This document shows, piece by piece, positions 44,634 through 57,300 of a DNA stretch of 64,000 nucleotides (position 1 is its first letter; every line of letters begins with the position of its first letter). The position numbers and the translations under genes were made by a program. A model generated the notes under the pieces. That model was given only the letters and a program-made list of their open reading frames with translations. It had not been told where the DNA came from and searched no databases. The stretch lies in NCBI GenBank assembly GCA_001465935.1, contig LNKV01000048.1, positions 1 through 64,000 on the forward strand. Direction: 5' to 3'. Source of the DNA: Clarireedia homoeocarpa. Lineage: Eukaryota > Ascomycota > Leotiomycetes > Helotiales > Rutstroemiaceae.

Positions 44634-45182
44634 GATGTTATTCACAGGACGAGGCACGATGAGAGCTGCAGAAGCTATGCAAATCTGGTTGACTTGAGTA
44701 TATAGAAAGAGAGATCCAACGAGATGTTGACTTGTGTTTTTTTGGTATTACGGAAGAAGAATGATGTTCAGTTGTGGAAGTTCTAGTCGAAGTTGAAGCT
44801 GAGGTTGAAGCTGAGGTTGAAGCTGAAGTTGAAGCTGAAGTTGACGTGCAGAAGCCAAAACATATCAAACAGTGAATTTATACAATGCCCAACGATAAGA
44901 GGATATCACACCTAATTCAAGAATATGATTGGTCAATCTTATGACAACAGGAGAAACCCAAGTTACTAAATGTCTTAGAGTTATTTTTTTCCCTCCACGC
45001 GCGAAACGACAAAGTCGTTCTCAACACAAGTCAACTAGAACTTTCCTACACTTTTCTCGCTTTGCAAATCCACATTAATTTACAATCAGCTACTTGACAT
45101 TCGACAATTGGTGCAAAACTTTCTTCTTTCTGATTTCTTCTTGAACTTGGACAATCCTGTGATACAGACTCATTCAGCCAAA
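44634..45182. promoter_or_regulatory. divergent intergenic region, Hsp70-like / SANT-like gene
   Basis: A 549-bp stretch between divergent starts, containing the 12-bp tandem repeat at 44792-44839. I looked for canonical heat-shock elements (GAA and TTC alternating with two-base spacing) near the Hsp70 start and found only an imperfect one (GGAAGTTCT). Confidence 0.45.
44792..44839. repeat. 12-bp tandem repeat in the leader of the Hsp70-like gene
   Basis: Four consecutive units GTTGAAGCTGA(G/A), with a partial fifth, about 160 bp upstream of the Hsp70-like start codon. Read on the minus strand it is a TCAGCTTCAAC repeat. It probably lies in the 5' UTR or promoter. Confidence 0.85.
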
Positions 45183-47797
45183 ATGTACTGGCAACTGGAT
45201 GAAGAAGTGGTTTTGTTTGCCTGGCTCGACTTCTGCATTCAATCGGGAGTAAGCTACGAAGATACCATTGAGGATAAAGTGGCGGAAGTCGGAGCAAAAC
45301 GCAGTTGGGTTGCAATTAAATCAAGACTGCAAATTTTGGTATCGAGCTTCCGCGCAAGAGATGAAAACGGTCGGCCTCTGAAAGCAAAAGGACATGAGAA
45401 TGACGAGAAAGTCTCTGTAATTCTCGAACGAGGCACAAAGTGCCTACAAAACCCTTCAGCGGATTTTCGAAAGAAGCTCAAACCTGTCCTGCAAAAGTAT
45501 GAAAAAGAACATCGGGAAAATTCTGAGAAACTGGGATCAAATGAGCAATCAAATTTACAGGCGCCATCTAAACAGAAGGCAGTATCAAACTTATCGGTTT
45601 TCTCACCGGCAATACAAGTACGACCAGAAGCCTCAGATGACGTTGACAAAAGCAGCTCGGAAGAAGAAAGCAGCTTGGAAGAAGAAAGCAGCTCAGAGAA
45701 AGAAACAAATCAACGCAAACGACCTCGTCTTAATCAGGTATGGCATGGGCTTGCTTCTGAGACACCATCGTGCAACCTTGTTGACTTTCCAGTGGGCCCT
45801 AACAGATGCGGGCAAGAAAGCGCAGCATGGTTCGACAATTGATCAGATAAATCCCACACAAAATAGCATCAAGGACAAGCAGCCTCGCCAAGACAGAACT
45901 AATTCGAGATCGGAAACAATTGCAAACCTCCGGGAGAACAGCTTCTCTGGTCAGAATCTTCCCACAGCGGCGGTTGAACGAATGGACAATCGTACAGTCT
46001 CAGAGCCACATCATCACCAGAAAGGCAGTGGAAATTTGAGTTCGCAGCACACGATGCAATTGCGTCACACTCTCGACGTGATGCAACAGCAGCATTATGC
46101 AGACATGAGAGATCTATATCGAAAAATAAATCAGCTCGAGCAAGAAAACAAAGATCTGAAAGCAAACAATTCGATCCGCCAAGCGACATCTGACGAATTC
46201 CAAAACGCAGGCAGAGGCCCGCTGGAGCAAAAACTCCGCGAGAAGAACCAGGAAATCTATGCTCTGACTGAGAAGCTCCATGAAAAAACTAATGTTGCAT
46301 TATCGATTGACATGCCGCCGAAGCCTCTCCAGATCATGAGAGTTGAACGATTCATGAACGAGATACAATTCGAGTTGAAAGCTATGGTCCAGACGTCGGA
46401 TTCCTACAAGACATTACGACTTCCGAAAGATCTCATGGGGGATCTGGAGCAACTCGTCACCGCAGCTTTTGAGTCTCCTAACCAAGAATCAGATGCGAGA
46501 ACTTGCTTGATAGATTTTGTAAGACGATATGGTGTGTCTGCTGTCATTATGTTGCTGGCTGTCACTGCTCTCAAGAAATGGATTTTCCTTTCAGGCTATC
46601 CTATATTTGAGTCAAAGGGTTCAGAAAAGCAAGAGCTATATGAAGACATAGTATTAAAATCAGGTATATATCCGCATTAAATCGCTCAGATGCATGCTGA
46701 TCTATTTCAAAGGTGGATGGGATCAACTTCGATGGCTCGACTTAGCCGTTTACAAAGCTCGTATGGAAACAGCACTGTTCAAAAATGAGCATATACGCGG
46801 AAAAGCTGTGAAATTAGCATCCCGATTGTCTCATGCTTTAAGTATCATGTTCAGCGAGATGGCTAATAAGAATGGGTTTCAGTTCCACACTTGGGGCGAA
46901 GACGAAGAAACTTGGCAGGATAGACAATACCATTATCAGAAACTATTCGAACATGCCCTGCAACTCAAATGCGACTCAATTCTCACCGACGAGACCTATA
47001 GATTTTCCTTTGCCGTTGTACCTGGTCGCGAAATTTCTGATGTAGTTCCGCCGCCAAACTCATGGTTGCGAATATCCATCCAGATATATAAAGCCATGCC
47101 ATCTGAAGGCGGTAAAAAACATGCACTCGTGCAAACAAGGAATTTCTTGGACTCAGACCCACAAAATCAGCTCCGTCTCTATCAGAAAGATGTCTACTTG
47201 ACCAGATATGGATCACATTTGAACAGCCAAAAAGCGAGAGAACACAGTGAGCATCAGGTATCCAATCTGGATGAAATGGCTAATGTGCACAATCCTGGGG
47301 GACCAATGGATAAACACAATTATCAGGATGGTATAACAAGCAATTTGATCACCACGCAGGAACTTTCTGGTACTTCGGTGTTACGAAAATCGAATTCCAT
47401 GTCGCGAAACCCTCCACAACAGCCAGCTGATGAGAGACACAGGAGTGATGTTAGGAAGAAGGCCCAACAACTAGCCATTGCAGATAGCAGCCAGGCTCAT
47501 GGAGACCAGTCACCGGAGACCTTGACGCAAAAGGGGCAAGTAGCAAGACCACCAAAACGTGTAGCAGAAGGCCGCAGCAAACATTTTCCCATAGAAAAAG
47601 TCGTCACAGGACAGAATCCAAGTCCAATGCCCGACACGAATCACAGAGATCCTCAAGGGTTGATGCATCACGAAGCCATGAGCGGTCTTCAACAATCATT
47701 GAGCCGCGGTGGAAGTGGACCCGACAAGATGCAGCAGGATGGAGAAGTTGGTTGGATCACTGTATCTGATGAAGCATCACCATCGGTTTCAGAATAA
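45183..47797 (+). CDS. hypothetical protein: SANT/Myb-like N-terminus, coiled coil, long disordered tail
   Basis: Exons 45183-45737, 45793-46663 and 46713-47797 (introns 55 and 49 bp) join in frame to 836 residues. The first about 60 residues (WQLDEEVVLFAWLDFCIQSG, then WVAIKSRLQIL) match the pattern of a fungal SANT/Myb-like helix bundle. A Ser/Glu-rich acidic run (KSSSEEESSLEEESSSEKE) and a basic patch KRPRLNQ, a likely nuclear signal, follow. Then comes a coiled coil around residues 290-360 (MRDLYRKINQLEQENKDLKA, KLREKNQEIYALTEKL). The middle section holds GVSAVIMLLAVTALKKWIF, a buried or membrane-like helix. The last 230 residues are polar and probably disordered. Nuclear regulatory role is inference; I do not recognise the family. 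Confidence 0.75.
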
Positions 47798-49966
47798 GAT
47801 GACCAGATTGTTTTCGAGTATCTTCAGCGGTTTGCTTTCTTTGATTCATCCTGCGTTGTAATTTTCCGATGGCAGCGACGATGCTTAGTTAATTGAGGGA
47901 GATGCAATCCGGGTCTAAGAGCAGACAATTTTAGTTCTAGTGCTACAGTAGCATGAATGAGGAATGGCGCAACTTATATTTCACATGCCTTTTCCCCTGT
48001 ACAATTTCAGGCTCTCGTTAGCACAATATATCATGTTTTGATTGACCACATTGAAAGACTAACTCACAGCGGCATTAGCTCCTCCTCTGCTTCGGTATGC
48101 TCAATATCGTGATTTGTGACTCTATCATTTCCTAAAAAGTCACCCACGTTTGAGCATTCTCAATTCTACCTTTTCAAAATCGATTGCGATGATATTAAAC
48201 CCATTCTGTTTGGCCCGGGCTTACTGCCTCTCATGAAATTATCTACACAGTCGTTCTCCATAGGAAAGCATCTGCGGAGTTGTGTCGAGTAGTGTGCTAA
48301 AGAGGTAAAGTTATTGTTGTGCGTGATGGCATTCGGCTTGTGGCATCACATCCTTCTCGCAACCAAGCACCGCTTCATTCCTTGATAGATGAATGAATCG
48401 CTGTTTCGAATCATCTACATTGGAACCCATTCGCACGCGATGTCCATACTAATTTTGGCCATAGCACTTAATGATTGACTTATGTCTAACTGTGTGAGAG
48501 CGTCAGAGTGAATAAGTTGGCATAAGGAAGTTGGTGATTGTTGGTGACAACCTGGGCATAAGTCAGCGGCGCATTGCATTCTGAAGTTGGATTGAAAATG
48601 CATCTACTTTTCTTGAACGGCTTGTAACAACCTGAACGGCTATGATACGAAAATATAATCACATTCTGTGTACAACATAAGTTGTACTTACAAATTTTAT
48701 CATGAATAGACCAGCCTCTGATTCTATGTATTGGTGGATACAGTGTCTGCGATGCATTGATTGCCCAGCGAAGCACGGCATGAGTAGCAACGAATGTAGA
48801 ACGCAACTAACGGTATTAAATTATTAGCAAGTTTGCAAGGAAGAAACGAACCATGACTGAATCAATGACCAAGCACTCAACATTGAATGTTAGACCAAGT
48901 CGAACTGAACCAAGTGAGCAACAGTGTAAAGCCTGGATATCTGTCTGTGCATGCAGCATCCACACTGCATATTGAAGCACAGGGGTTTTGACCAAGCGAG
49001 TATCCACCGATTCATTGATAACTGTTGGTTACAACACAATGACAACATCCCAATCCCGCGATAGATCCGCAGCTCAAAACATGCTGCTTGGCGGCGTAGA
49101 TACGGGCAAACAGAGAAAGAGAAAGAGAAACAGAAAAAGAAAGAGAATTTGAGACTCTCTGTAAATGACTGCAAGTTATGTGCCAGCGAGACTGGGAAGT
49201 CTCATATGTCATGGCTGACGACTACCTAACTTTCACTATTCAAAGATCCCACCACCCAAACCATAAACCACGCACCCTCTTTAAAGCTTCTTTTTTGTTT
49301 TTCATAGCTCATGTCAAATCAATTATTGGACAGAGCTATTGGCTCAACGCCACCAACTCCATAAATTTGCTCACAGGATCGTCTTGCAGTGAAAAGTAAC
49401 CCTGGCCTTGATTGGTGTCCAAATTCCCGCAGTGATCATGATGTGGTAACTTTTCATAGGCCTAGATGCATACATAAGCCAGCTCATATTATCTAAGATA
49501 ATATACACCGTAGTGTACAATATTATGCTTCCTTTGAGTTTATTTCTTCCAAGCCAGTGGAAACTCATTCATCAATCTTCAAGCACAGCTCTGTGACCTC
49601 TGTCTTTCCCAAACGACCTCCCTCTAAGCGTGCACAGTCCCAGACATAAGCATATGTGCTAGCCAGCTAACGAGGGAGTATACTAAATAAACACCCTCCT
49701 GCCTCCCCAACAACCATAAACATCCCACCAATTCTCAACATTCTATGTTAATGAGATGGCAGCCTTACATCCGTCGACGCTCTTTCAGAGGCCAGCTCTC
49801 ATGCTTAAGCGCGTATTCCTCCTCCTCCTCCTCATCCCATGATCATCGCGGCCTCCTCTTCACCCAGCACTTTATCTTCCATTCTGCAAGACTAGACTAG
49901 ACTAGACTAGACTAGAGCAAGACCAGACTGACGTCTTCCTCGCGCCCGTATCAAGCGAGACGACTC
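47798..49966. other. gene-poor region
   Basis: No open frame longer than about 100 codons and none with recognisable protein features. GA-rich runs such as AGAGAAAGAGAAAGAGAAAC occur near 49115-49145. A pentanucleotide array is at 49891-49915. Confidence 0.5.
49891..49915. repeat. (ACTAG)n microsatellite
   Basis: Five perfect copies of ACTAG followed by a partial one, in the gene-poor region. Confidence 0.95.
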
Positions 49967-50413
49967 TCACTTCAGCGCCGCTTCCTCCGCTTCCCAAGGA
50001 AGGTACAATAGTCTATTGATATCTCCCCCCGAACTCTTATCATTGCTTCTGATCTTTCGAAGAATATTGTATTTCGAAACCGATACCTTCACATCCAGTG
50101 TCGGGCTTGGCCTCGGTTCGTAAGTCCATGAAACTGTCTGAGTCTTTGTGATTCCGCCCCGGCTCATGGAGCATGTGTATTTGTGGGAATTGAAGGGCGA
50201 CTTGATGGTCGGGGTGTATTTCCAGAAGTGGAATAACGTAGGCATTGATTGGGATTTGGGGGTTGAGTCGAGGAAGGAATGTACTGCTTGGTTGGTTGGG
50301 AAGATGGAGTATGATGTATTCTCTACCGCTTGAAGTTTGTATGGGCATAGATATTTATGGAAATGGGTGGAAATCGCGGGGTAGAATGAAAGTTGGGGAG
50401 ACGGGATGATCAC
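49967..50413 (-). CDS. weakly supported small hypothetical protein
   Basis: A 148-codon frame, the longest in the gene-poor region. An internal ATG starts a more protein-like part, MSRGGITKTQTVSWTYEP, ending EAEEAALK. No domain or signal peptide is seen. The opposite strand is also open for 61 codons here. It may be chance; I list it because the C-terminal half has balanced composition. Confidence 0.25.
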   Translation of the reverse strand: MIIPSPQLSFYPAISTHFHKYLCPYKLQAVENTSYSIFPTNQAVHSFLDSTPKSQSMPTLFHFWKYTPTIKSPFNSHKYTCSMSRGGITKTQTVSWTYEPRPSPTLDVKVSVSKYNILRKIRSNDKSSGGDINRLLYLPWEAEEAALK

Positions 50414-52315
50414 CGGGCCAAACGGGAACTAATATATTTCCGGAGTGTCTAGTACAGACTTTACCTTAATGTCCATCATCGAAGGAGTTCATCCGATACG
50501 CTCAAATCAATGGTTGGTATTTTCGTTTTCAGCCTCATGACTTTACATCCACGAATATGAGTACCATTAGTTACAATGAGTATAATATATCTGGTCGTTT
50601 CGACATTCCTCACACTAGACACCAGATATTTCTAACCGTGGTTTTGGAACAAATGTTATTTCATCCTAAGGAACTGATAAGCTAGCAATAGATCTACCGT
50701 TTCGGAAGGTGTGTGGTTAGCGTGAGGGTATTCGTTAAGTCATTATCTACCATGAGGCGGAAGTGGTCTTGGTCAGACTACTTACTCTACTATTATGTTG
50801 ATGATCTTCCACAGATTATCACTATTGCCACCACCGATGAGAACCTCCCATGCAAAATACTTCTGCATCAGCAATAATGGATCTTCTTGGCATACCAAGC
50901 AAGTGAAGGACGTATAATAGATGGGAAGATTGAACTTATCACAGGAAATAACTGGCCGCTGTAGACCCGGACAACACCGGGCGAAGACGACCCACATGCA
51001 GCTATCTCCCTCATTTCCAAAATGCAAGTCGCGATACTTCGCATACTTAGGGTTCTTTCAACATTGAAAATATGTACTCCCTATCAAATCAGTTTCTAGT
51101 CGATTATGTTCTCAACAATTCAACAAAAACACTTCGACTCAATCATCTCCACGGCTGAGCATCTGATATCGGCGAGAACAATTGACATACAGATACAATC
51201 ACATCAGCAACCACTTGGTTCGAGAACAAAAAGAACAAAATAAGCATTCTCGCGAACTACGTCAACGAAAACCGCATGCTTACCACTATGTAAGCTGACC
51301 AAATCCTACAAAAAACCAACAACACATCCATCAGCCACCTACTCAGACCCAGCCCTACAGTAAAAGACAGCACAGCATAGCTACAACGAAGCAGTCTCCA
51401 CATGATGAATCCCTCGTCTCCACCTGATCGACGTGTCACTGTGACATTCATCGATTTCTAGGGTGTCGTACGAGCAAAATTCACTCACTCGGTGAAACGA
51501 CCAAGAGCTGCAGGACCCGTATCATCCACGTCTCGGGACTCGCTTGGGTTCTGGAAACCAATATATCACATCAGATATCATATACGGCATAGGATCGAGA
51601 GCCGTTCAAGATCGGATCTGAAAGTTTCCGAGCCGCGAGCCTCAGCTTGGATGCTTACGGGCGTTCCGTCAGATATGAAGGCTTGGCGCACGTGAGCAGT
51701 GTTTCTCAAGCAAACCAGGTACAGCAGCCCCGGGTCCAAGGAGAAACTCGTGTGTTGAGTCGGAGTTGTTGAATTCTATTTGGCCATCAACATTGCGGAT
51801 ATTAATTTGTTTGTGGTAGATAGTGCATGAGGGGTAGATATCGCAGCTGCAGGTACTCACCGATTAGCATGGATGCATCTCTCGGGTGACAGTTCCGGCG
51901 CTACACACTACATTTGCATGTGAAAAACGTGCTCGTTTCGATTCCCCCCAGTAGCACATGATTCCACCCTGTACCGCTCATCGCGACGAACAGCATTGAT
52001 GTTTGACCGCCTCAATCATAATTGCCTCAAAGTCCATTGCCACAAAGTTCGCCGTCTTCGGGGGTAAGACGAAGTTGGCATGGCACTGTAGAATGCACAC
52101 CGAGCAGTCTAGAATCCCCCCCTAATTGACACCGACAGATAGAAGCACCAACTGCGCCCACAATCAATCCACAAAACCGACCACATGGTCAGCACCAATT
52201 GGTGACCGGCCGGCCCGCAACCCGTACCGGCTATCCCCACGACATGCTTCGGGTTCTGAAACAGTAGGATCTTTCAACGCGCATAGAATAGGGTCAGACT
52301 CATACATCCATTCAG

Positions 52316-52857
52316 CTGCAGTACCAGTACCAGTACCAGTACCTATCTCGTGGGGGTTCCAGGCCCGAGCCAAACAAACGTCTTGAGCCATCCATCATCA
52401 TAAACGGCACCTGCATAAAAACTTTACGTGCTCAACTCACCCGTAAGAAAACGTAAAATATGAGCGACTATACGGACAGTATACCGTCGCAAGCTATCGA
52501 AAAAAGAATCTCAAAGGAAGGAAGGAAGACGAGAATCCTCTCAGTCATAAAGAAAACCAACGTTTTGCGGGGGGGAGCATTTCCATACCCACTTATCGCT
52601 CCATGTAGCAGCTTGCGTATCGATCGCACGGTAGAACTATGCATGCATAAGGATGCGATGCACAAGAGTGGGGACCCCAGCTAATGTGGAGGCTAGGAAC
52701 GGAGGGCTGTGATGAAAATCCTATATACCCAAGATGAGATGACATGACATGACATGACCGGAGAGCTTCTTTTGTTCGAAGGATGATGCAATGCGATGCG
52801 ATGCGATGCGATGCCACGCGGGATAGATGTCACGGCATGGCATGGCATGGCATGTCT
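52316..52857. repeat. cluster of short tandem repeats
   Basis: Includes (AGTACC)4 at about 52320-52343, (GACAT)4 at 52736-52757, (GATGC)5 at about 52788-52814 and (ATGGC)4 at about 52834-52853. All are pure or nearly so. Confidence 0.9.
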
Positions 52858-52905
52858 GTCGATACACGTGGCTATTGACTAAAAGGAATCGCTGGGTCTT
52901 ACTAT

Positions 52906-53036
52906 ACCATTACCATTGCCATGAGCATGACCGTGAACATGACCATTACCATTACCATTGCCATGACCATTGCCATGACCATTGCCATGACCATTGCCGT
53001 TGCCATTGCCATGACCATGAACACGACCATGACCAC
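52906..53036. repeat. hexanucleotide-type repeat, CCATTG/CCATGA family
   Basis: About twenty alternating units of CCATTA, CCATTG, CCATGA and ACATGA. Both strands are open through the array: His/Asp/Cys-rich one way, Gly/Asn/His-rich the other. That is a property of the repeat unit, not evidence of a gene. Confidence 0.92.
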
Positions 53037-53291
53037 TCCCATTCCTGTAATTACTCGGCAAAACGGCGACTAGTTAATTGCTTGAGCATAACCTTAGAAC
53101 CTTGGGGCAATATCCGAGTATTTATATTTTATGCACTGATTTGTTAATTTCACCAACACAAATTAGACATGGTAGAACTAATTAGTCATGAAGAACCAAA
53201 ATACTTGAAGATAAAAATATTCCCGTTTCGTTTCATGCCGTCTTCTCTTGGCTTGTTTCGTCTCAGGCTAGAAATAACAGACCTATCAAGC

Positions 53292-53370
53292 AAGCAAGCA
53301 AGCAAGAAATCAAGCAGGCAATCAAGCAATCAAGCAAGCAAACAAGCAAGTAAGCAATCAATCAAGCAAT
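53292..53370. repeat. AAGC/ATCAAGC microsatellite
   Basis: Degenerate tetranucleotide AAGC repeat with interspersed AATC, about 80 bp long. Confidence 0.9.
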
Positions 53371-53794
53371 TGATTTCGTAATGCAGTGCTTCTCTGTACA
53401 TGCACCCCGATTTGTAGACTAGACGGTGTGACAGGTTGACAGATTGGCTGGATAAAGGAATGTTCGGGAATAGAACATTTCTCCTTCTTTTTTTTCGAAG
53501 CGGTCGGGTGGTCGTGTCAACGGTCACCGACTTTCACGCCTGCGAGCTGACCTGCTGGGTCGACCGACCTGTATGTAGTAGCCCTTTCCTTTCATGGATA
53601 GGGGGCGAGGCAGGGAGGTAGGTAGGTACCCAATCAATGCAGAGGCAGCAGCAGAAAAAAAAGGGAGGATTGATCAGACAGACTACTTCCTAAAACTGTG
53701 TCCGGCGTGCGAGCTGTTTGTATGCTGTTCTGATGACTGTATATTTTGTTGGTTTTTTACGTGTTTGACGAGAATGACGAGAATGACGACTGGC

Positions 53795-53830
53795 TGACTG
53801 ACTGGCTGACTGACTGACTGACTGACTGAC
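53795..53830. repeat. (CTGA)n microsatellite
   Basis: Interrupted then pure CTGA tetranucleotide repeat, preceded by two GAGAATGAC copies. Confidence 0.9.
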
Positions 53831-55254
53831 TAGTCTAGGCTCACCAAGATTTTGTTTCGTCTCTCGCATTCCTAGCTCGTTTAGGGAACGAATGAACGCG
53901 GCAGTTGCATCTATTACGTCTGCTGTTCCCCTGCAGTTCCCCTGCAGCTTTTTTACTTGCGATCTTAGCTAACCCGGCCTAACGTTTGTGTTTGTGTACG
54001 ACATACGACATAGTTCTCGTAGTCTTACACACAGACAGTACCCTTCGTTGGTATGGACGGCTCAAGTATTCTCACCCACGAAGTTACGTACATACAAACC
54101 CGTTTCCGCCCACAGATGCATCCGTCCGTCTGTGTGTTTCCTTCGCGGCGCATTCCATCCCAAAGCGTAATAGAATGATCTAAAACCGTCTCAAACCCTG
54201 CCGGCCTCCAATCTCCCACGCCAATCTCAGCGACATTTGCACGTTATTTTGCCGCCCGCACACACGCGAAATGGGCCAATCGTAGAATTTTCTGGCCGGC
54301 TCGCAACACACACCGCACATCCCCCCCCCCCCCTGCGCTACCGGCGCAAAAGTGAAAAAACACCAGGACATGAGGAAAATGAGCACACAGCCCTTCGCTT
54401 AAGCCGGTTGCAACCCCTTGCTCGTTTCATTTTGTTATTTTACGCGGAGCTTTTGCGTCTAAATTTATGGGGGCGTTTGCTTGGTGATTCTCGCATTCGC
54501 TCTTGGCTGCGTTGCTGGGGTCCACTTTTCATGCTGGACGTTGGTTGGGTTGGTGTGGCTTTTTATGGGAACGGCAGATAGACGGTGTACAGTCCTTCGC
54601 ACAGAACTGTACGGTAATGAAGACAGCCTTACGACACAGCGAGCAAGCAAGCAAGCAAGCAGCGAAGCGCGAAGTGGGGAGGGGGATCGTACGGTCTAAG
54701 ACATTTTCCTTTTCCTTCTCTTATTCTCTTTAAGCGCTGGACAGGGCAGCTCGAGAGAAAAGGATTCGCGACATGGAGGAATATGCATTGGGTCGGGGCC
54801 TAGGTATAAGGATCTGATTCATCCTCGTTTCTGTTTGCTTTGGTTTGTTTTTTCTTATATCCTCATACAACCACGATATTACCAAACAATCTTCCAAGGC
54901 AGAGCACTCGTTTTTCTGCTTTACGCATTTCGATACTATCATTAACTACACTTTTTTTCTTCTCGACTTTTCGAATTATTGATACCCACGATCTCTATCC
55001 ACTTTGCGACTTTTACTGAAGATACCCCTGCTACATTCGACTTCTTTCACGACCATTGCTTTTACATTCCCGACAACGAGAAAGAACAAACTACACTACA
55101 CTACACTGCACACTCAAGAAGATACCTAACCAACAATACCACACGGAATCGATTGATCACTCAGCTCAACGATCCGGCCGAGTCTACGAGACCACCACCA
55201 CACCCGGCCTACCCTAATCCCAAATCACCACACAACCAAAAAAAATAAAAAAAT

Positions 55255-55806
55255 ATGTTGACCAACCCACAACCACCCCAAGCCGTCATTGGCGGCGGTC
55301 CCATAATCTCCATAACCGACATGGACTGCTTCATGCGCCTCGGCGAATCCGCTCAACACGCACGCTCCCACCGACCACTCAAACGTACCTCCTCTATCGA
55401 CTTTGAGATACTAAAAGCATCCGGGGAAGCAGCACGAAGGAGACGAGGGGACTCGCCATGCCCGAGTCCGGCGTCGCGATCGCCGTTGCTGAGGCCGGTG
55501 GATGATTCGGCGTCGGAGTCGGAGTCCGGGGATGAGATGGAGATGGAGATGGAGATGGAGATACGGTTAGAAAGGGATATCCAGATGAAGATGCGGATAG
55601 AAAGGGATATCAAGATGGCGTGGAGGATGACACCTTCGCCGCGTGAGAAGGAGAGGGTGAATCAGGTGATGCGGGTGGATTTGGATGTGGTGTCACCGTT
55701 TGAGGTGAAGTGGCCGTTTGAGATTGGTACGGCGTCGCAGTTGAGGATTGTTTCAGTCGAGGAATATTATGGCGAGGATAGGAGGAGGGATCAAGGGAGG
55801 ATGTGA
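55255..55806 (+). CDS. small hypothetical protein with Glu-Met repeat
   Basis: An intronless 183-residue frame starting after an A-rich leader (AAAAAAATATG). The N-terminal part (QAVIGGGPIISITDMDCFMRLGESA and RTSSIDFEILKASGEAARRRRGDSP) has conserved-protein character and a possible phosphorylation-rich stretch. The middle has an EMEMEMEMEIRLERDI repeat from a GAGATG hexanucleotide array, followed by a charged helix. The end (VEEYYGEDRRRDQGRM) is acidic then basic. No family recognised. A promoter and leader region of several kilobases without other genes lies upstream. Confidence 0.52.
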   Translation: MLTNPQPPQAVIGGGPIISITDMDCFMRLGESAQHARSHRPLKRTSSIDFEILKASGEAARRRRGDSPCPSPASRSPLLRPVDDSASESESGDEMEMEMEMEIRLERDIQMKMRIERDIKMAWRMTPSPREKERVNQVMRVDLDVVSPFEVKWPFEIGTASQLRIVSVEEYYGEDRRRDQGRM

Positions 55807-57300
55807 TGTGATGTGGTGTGGTGTGGTGTGGTGTAAATGGATAGGAATGATGGACGGAATGGCATGATTGATGAAACAATGGAAGGAATATGAATAATTT
55901 GCAAAAACATACGAAAATGATAAACACATAATTTTTTCACACCGAAATTCTTGATCCTTTTTCCTTTTCCCGTGATATTTGTGAACACCCAATAAACGAC
56001 CACTTGGTGATATCGCAATGCCATTCCTCTGTTCTGTTCTGGTGAAGCCTTACCCTACCTCTTGCTTACCTTACAATTTGGAGCCATCCCCGTCAACCAT
56101 CAAACCCAACCCATCACCGCATGAACCTTCTAAATTACCTAAGCTCCTCTCTCTCCGTACGAGTAATCACTATAAAACCAAAAAGAACATGATCTCCACC
56201 CATCATCGCACGAACCACACGGAAAATTTACATCACACCACTGCCCCAACAAGGCACGATCAGTACAGTACCTACAATACCTTTCCCCTACATTTTCTAC
56301 TCTTTACAGTACCAGCCAGGCCTCCCTCCCCTACCCCAGCAACACGATACCCGTGCCGTGGGGATCGCGTCGCATCCGCAGGGTATCATTGGCTCACGGA
56401 TGTGACGCTCGGCTCCACTTGGGCGGCTAAAATCATGTTACATTGTATTTTGTACTGTACGGAGTAAGTTATGGCAGATGAAAAATAAGGACAAGAGAGG
56501 CTGAGTAGGCAGCCTCGTTGGGGTTGGCGATAGTGGGAGAGGGGAAATTGGGGCTGGGCTGTGCAGTCATAATGACATGAGTAAGTAAAGTACTTGTAGG
56601 CGAGGGCGGACGCTGCTGTGGAGAAAGAATTGGTAATCGCTTCGTGTTCGTCATTTGGGAGCAGTGGCGATGGATGGCTTTGTGCGGGTGCTGGCCAGTG
56701 TAGTGTTATGTGTACTGTATGAGGTAATGTGAGGGAATGTGTGATGGTGACGGTGACGATGATGGTGATGGTGATGGTGATGGTGAATTGGGGAAGTGAA
56801 TTTTATATTTGGAAGTGAGGAAGTGAAGGTGCGGTGCTTGGACCACTAGGAAGCAAGTAGGCTATTTTAGGGCATATGTAACTAAGCTGGAAAGTGATCG
56901 CGCTAGGTACACGTGAAAACGCGATATTGAGTGCAGGATTTTGATGTTCACGTGATGGAATAAATATGGTAGTACGAAGAATTCCAGTAAGATGTGTATT
57001 CGTTCGAAAAGCGGGCTTTTCCGCTTGTCTTGGCAAAGCTTGATTTCCGCCAAAAAGCCTCCCGAGTCTCCACCGTCAATTGACATCATCAATTCCACTC
57101 TCTTTTTGTAATCTTACAGCTCATCGTCATTTTGCGCATCGTGTATTTCATTCTCGCGAGGCGCTTTGAAGTTTGCTTACATAATACCCCAGGAATATTT
57201 GCGCAGACTGAAAATAGAAATCCGCGAAAGTTTAAATCTCGATTTAATTTTATCCTAAAGGAGTACATCTTTGGCGCTGTAAAGAATTTAATGAAGGAAG
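55807..57300. other. intergenic region with GT/GATGGT repeats
   Basis: No gene is supported. Short arrays are GTGGT units at about 55808-55835 and (GATGGT)4-5 at about 56757-56786. The 3' part before 57301 is AT-rich and holds the CorA-type gene promoter. Confidence 0.5.

Larger units (their letters stand above)
50414..55254. other. gene-poor, microsatellite-rich region upstream of the 55255 gene
   Basis: About 4.8 kb with no supported gene. It contains an unusual concentration of short tandem repeats (52316-53036, 53292-53370, 53795-53830, about 54641-54662) and a C13 run at 54321-54333. Stretches after 54700 are T- and CA-rich and look like the long promoter and leader of the gene at 55255. 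Confidence 0.5.

Noticed and set aside
44770..44790. Possible heat-shock element upstream of the Hsp70-like gene
   Set aside because: GAA and TTC are separated by one base instead of two, and no three-unit array is present.
52827..53147. His/Cys/Asp-rich frame that looks like a metal-binding protein
   Set aside because: It is the translation of the CCATTG/CCATGA microsatellite; the opposite strand is equally open with Gly/Asn/His.
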